Of a DNA stretch of 12,985 nucleotides, positions 12,647 to 12,985 are shown piece after piece. Under the pieces are notes generated by a model. That model was given only the letters and a program-made list of their open reading frames with translations, did no database searches and was not told the DNA's origin. The stretch's first letter is position 1. Each line of letters begins with the position of its first letter. A program made the translations under genes and the position numbers. This stretch comes from an uncultured Succinivibrionaceae bacterium (lineage in GTDB: Bacteria > Pseudomonadota > Gammaproteobacteria > Enterobacterales > Succinivibrionaceae), in assembly GCA_900539665.1 (NCBI GenBank), contig UQCV01000067.1, positions 1 to 12,985 on the forward strand. The letters run 5' to 3'.

Positions 12647-12985
12647 TTGGTCCGAAAGTATCAAAGTAACCTAAAGGTCCTAAAGCACTCAAGCACTAAT
12701 ACTAAGTATAAAGCTGAGTTCATCGAAAAAGTGGTTTTGGAATATGTAAATTCTAACGATTGCTTTTTAGACATTGCCTCGAAAAAAGGAATCAAATCAG
12801 CTTTTTACTCTCCTCTTGGTATCATGTTTACAAAGAACAAGGTCTAGAAGGATTAAGGAATATGGCTAACAAACCACGTAAACGCAAAACTGCCAAGCAA
12901 ACTTAAGAAACTCAAGGCTTTGCCCTAATCGTTAAGGCTATAGATTAAGCAGATCTTGAAAAAATGAGAGCTTTACTTGAAGGCG
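12647..12985 (+). pseudogene. decayed IS3-type transposase OrfA fragment, runs off the window
   Basis: From about 12704 the frame reads KYKAEFIEKVVLEYVNSNDC and then FLDIASKKGIKS, the first helix-turn-helix pattern of IS3/IS150-group OrfA proteins. The frame then closes at 12847, but reading one frame over from about 12814 gives SSWYHVYKEQGLEGLRNMAN and KPRKRKTAKQT, the expected continuation (W, then YKEQGLEGL). This is broken by stops at 12904-12906 and 12946-12948, and beyond them ETQGFALIVKAID and ADLEKMRALLEG remain in the same frame. So there is one frameshift near the T-run at 12802-12806 and two nonsense codons. No ATG start is visible; the open frame begins at TTG 12647. The element is inactive as far as can be seen. 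The family call rests on pattern likeness only. Confidence 0.6.

Noticed and set aside
12647..12985. Programmed frameshifting or stop-codon reassignment to explain the broken OrfA
   Set aside because: There are two additional in-frame stops after the shift, and all other genes in the window end at ordinary TAA or TAG codons without internal stops, so decay is simpler.
1..12985. CRISPR array, phage genes, toxin-antitoxin pair or tRNA
   Set aside because: No regularly spaced identical repeats, phage-like or toxin-like frames, or tRNA cloverleaf patterns were found on either strand; opposite-strand frames lie within conserved genes and look like shadows.

Overview
This window carries a complete urea uptake and breakdown locus, all on the + strand. 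A five-gene ABC urea importer (urtA, urtB, urtC, urtD, urtE; about 641-6316) is followed by a full nickel urease cluster in the order ureD, ureA, ureB, ureC, ureE, ureF, ureG (6492-12430). The window closes with a decayed IS3-type transposase fragment that runs off the right edge. The protein families, the separate gamma and beta urease subunits, a UreC whose active-site residues fall on exactly the same numbers as the Klebsiella enzyme, and an NtrC/sigma-54 type promoter all suggest a proteobacterium, most likely a moderately AT-rich gammaproteobacterium. I cannot name the genus; a gut or rumen anaerobe such as a member of the Succinivibrionaceae is only a guess.

Layout. Positions 1-640 are non-coding and hold a perfect 17-bp palindrome, a C/A-rich tract, two NtrC-like sites (372-388, 401-417) and a consensus sigma-54 promoter (574-589) placed to drive urtA. 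urtA is separated from urtB by a hairpin followed by seven T's, which looks like an attenuator that would favour the abundant binding protein over the membrane parts. urtB, urtC, urtD and urtE are tightly packed (gaps of 3 and 9 nt, then a 7-nt overlap). A very strong intrinsic terminator (6393-6436) closes the importer operon.

The urease half is laid out differently. Only ureA and ureB are close together. All other spacers are 92-321 bp long and contain short tandem repeats, T-tracts or inverted repeats. A second sigma-54-like sequence (7413-7428) lies just before ureA.

How it works together: UrtA binds urea in the periplasm, UrtB and UrtC form the channel, and UrtD and UrtE power import. 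UreA, UreB and UreC hydrolyse urea to ammonia and carbamate. UreD, UreF and UreG, with nickel brought by UreE, assemble the carbamylated-lysine di-nickel centre. The promoter signals imply expression under nitrogen limitation. No nickel transporter, urea-responsive regulator or exotic new system is visible. The most interesting material is regulatory and in the spacers: the sigma-54/NtrC arrangement, the urtA-urtB attenuator, the interleaved inverted repeats before ureE, and the repeat-filled spacers.
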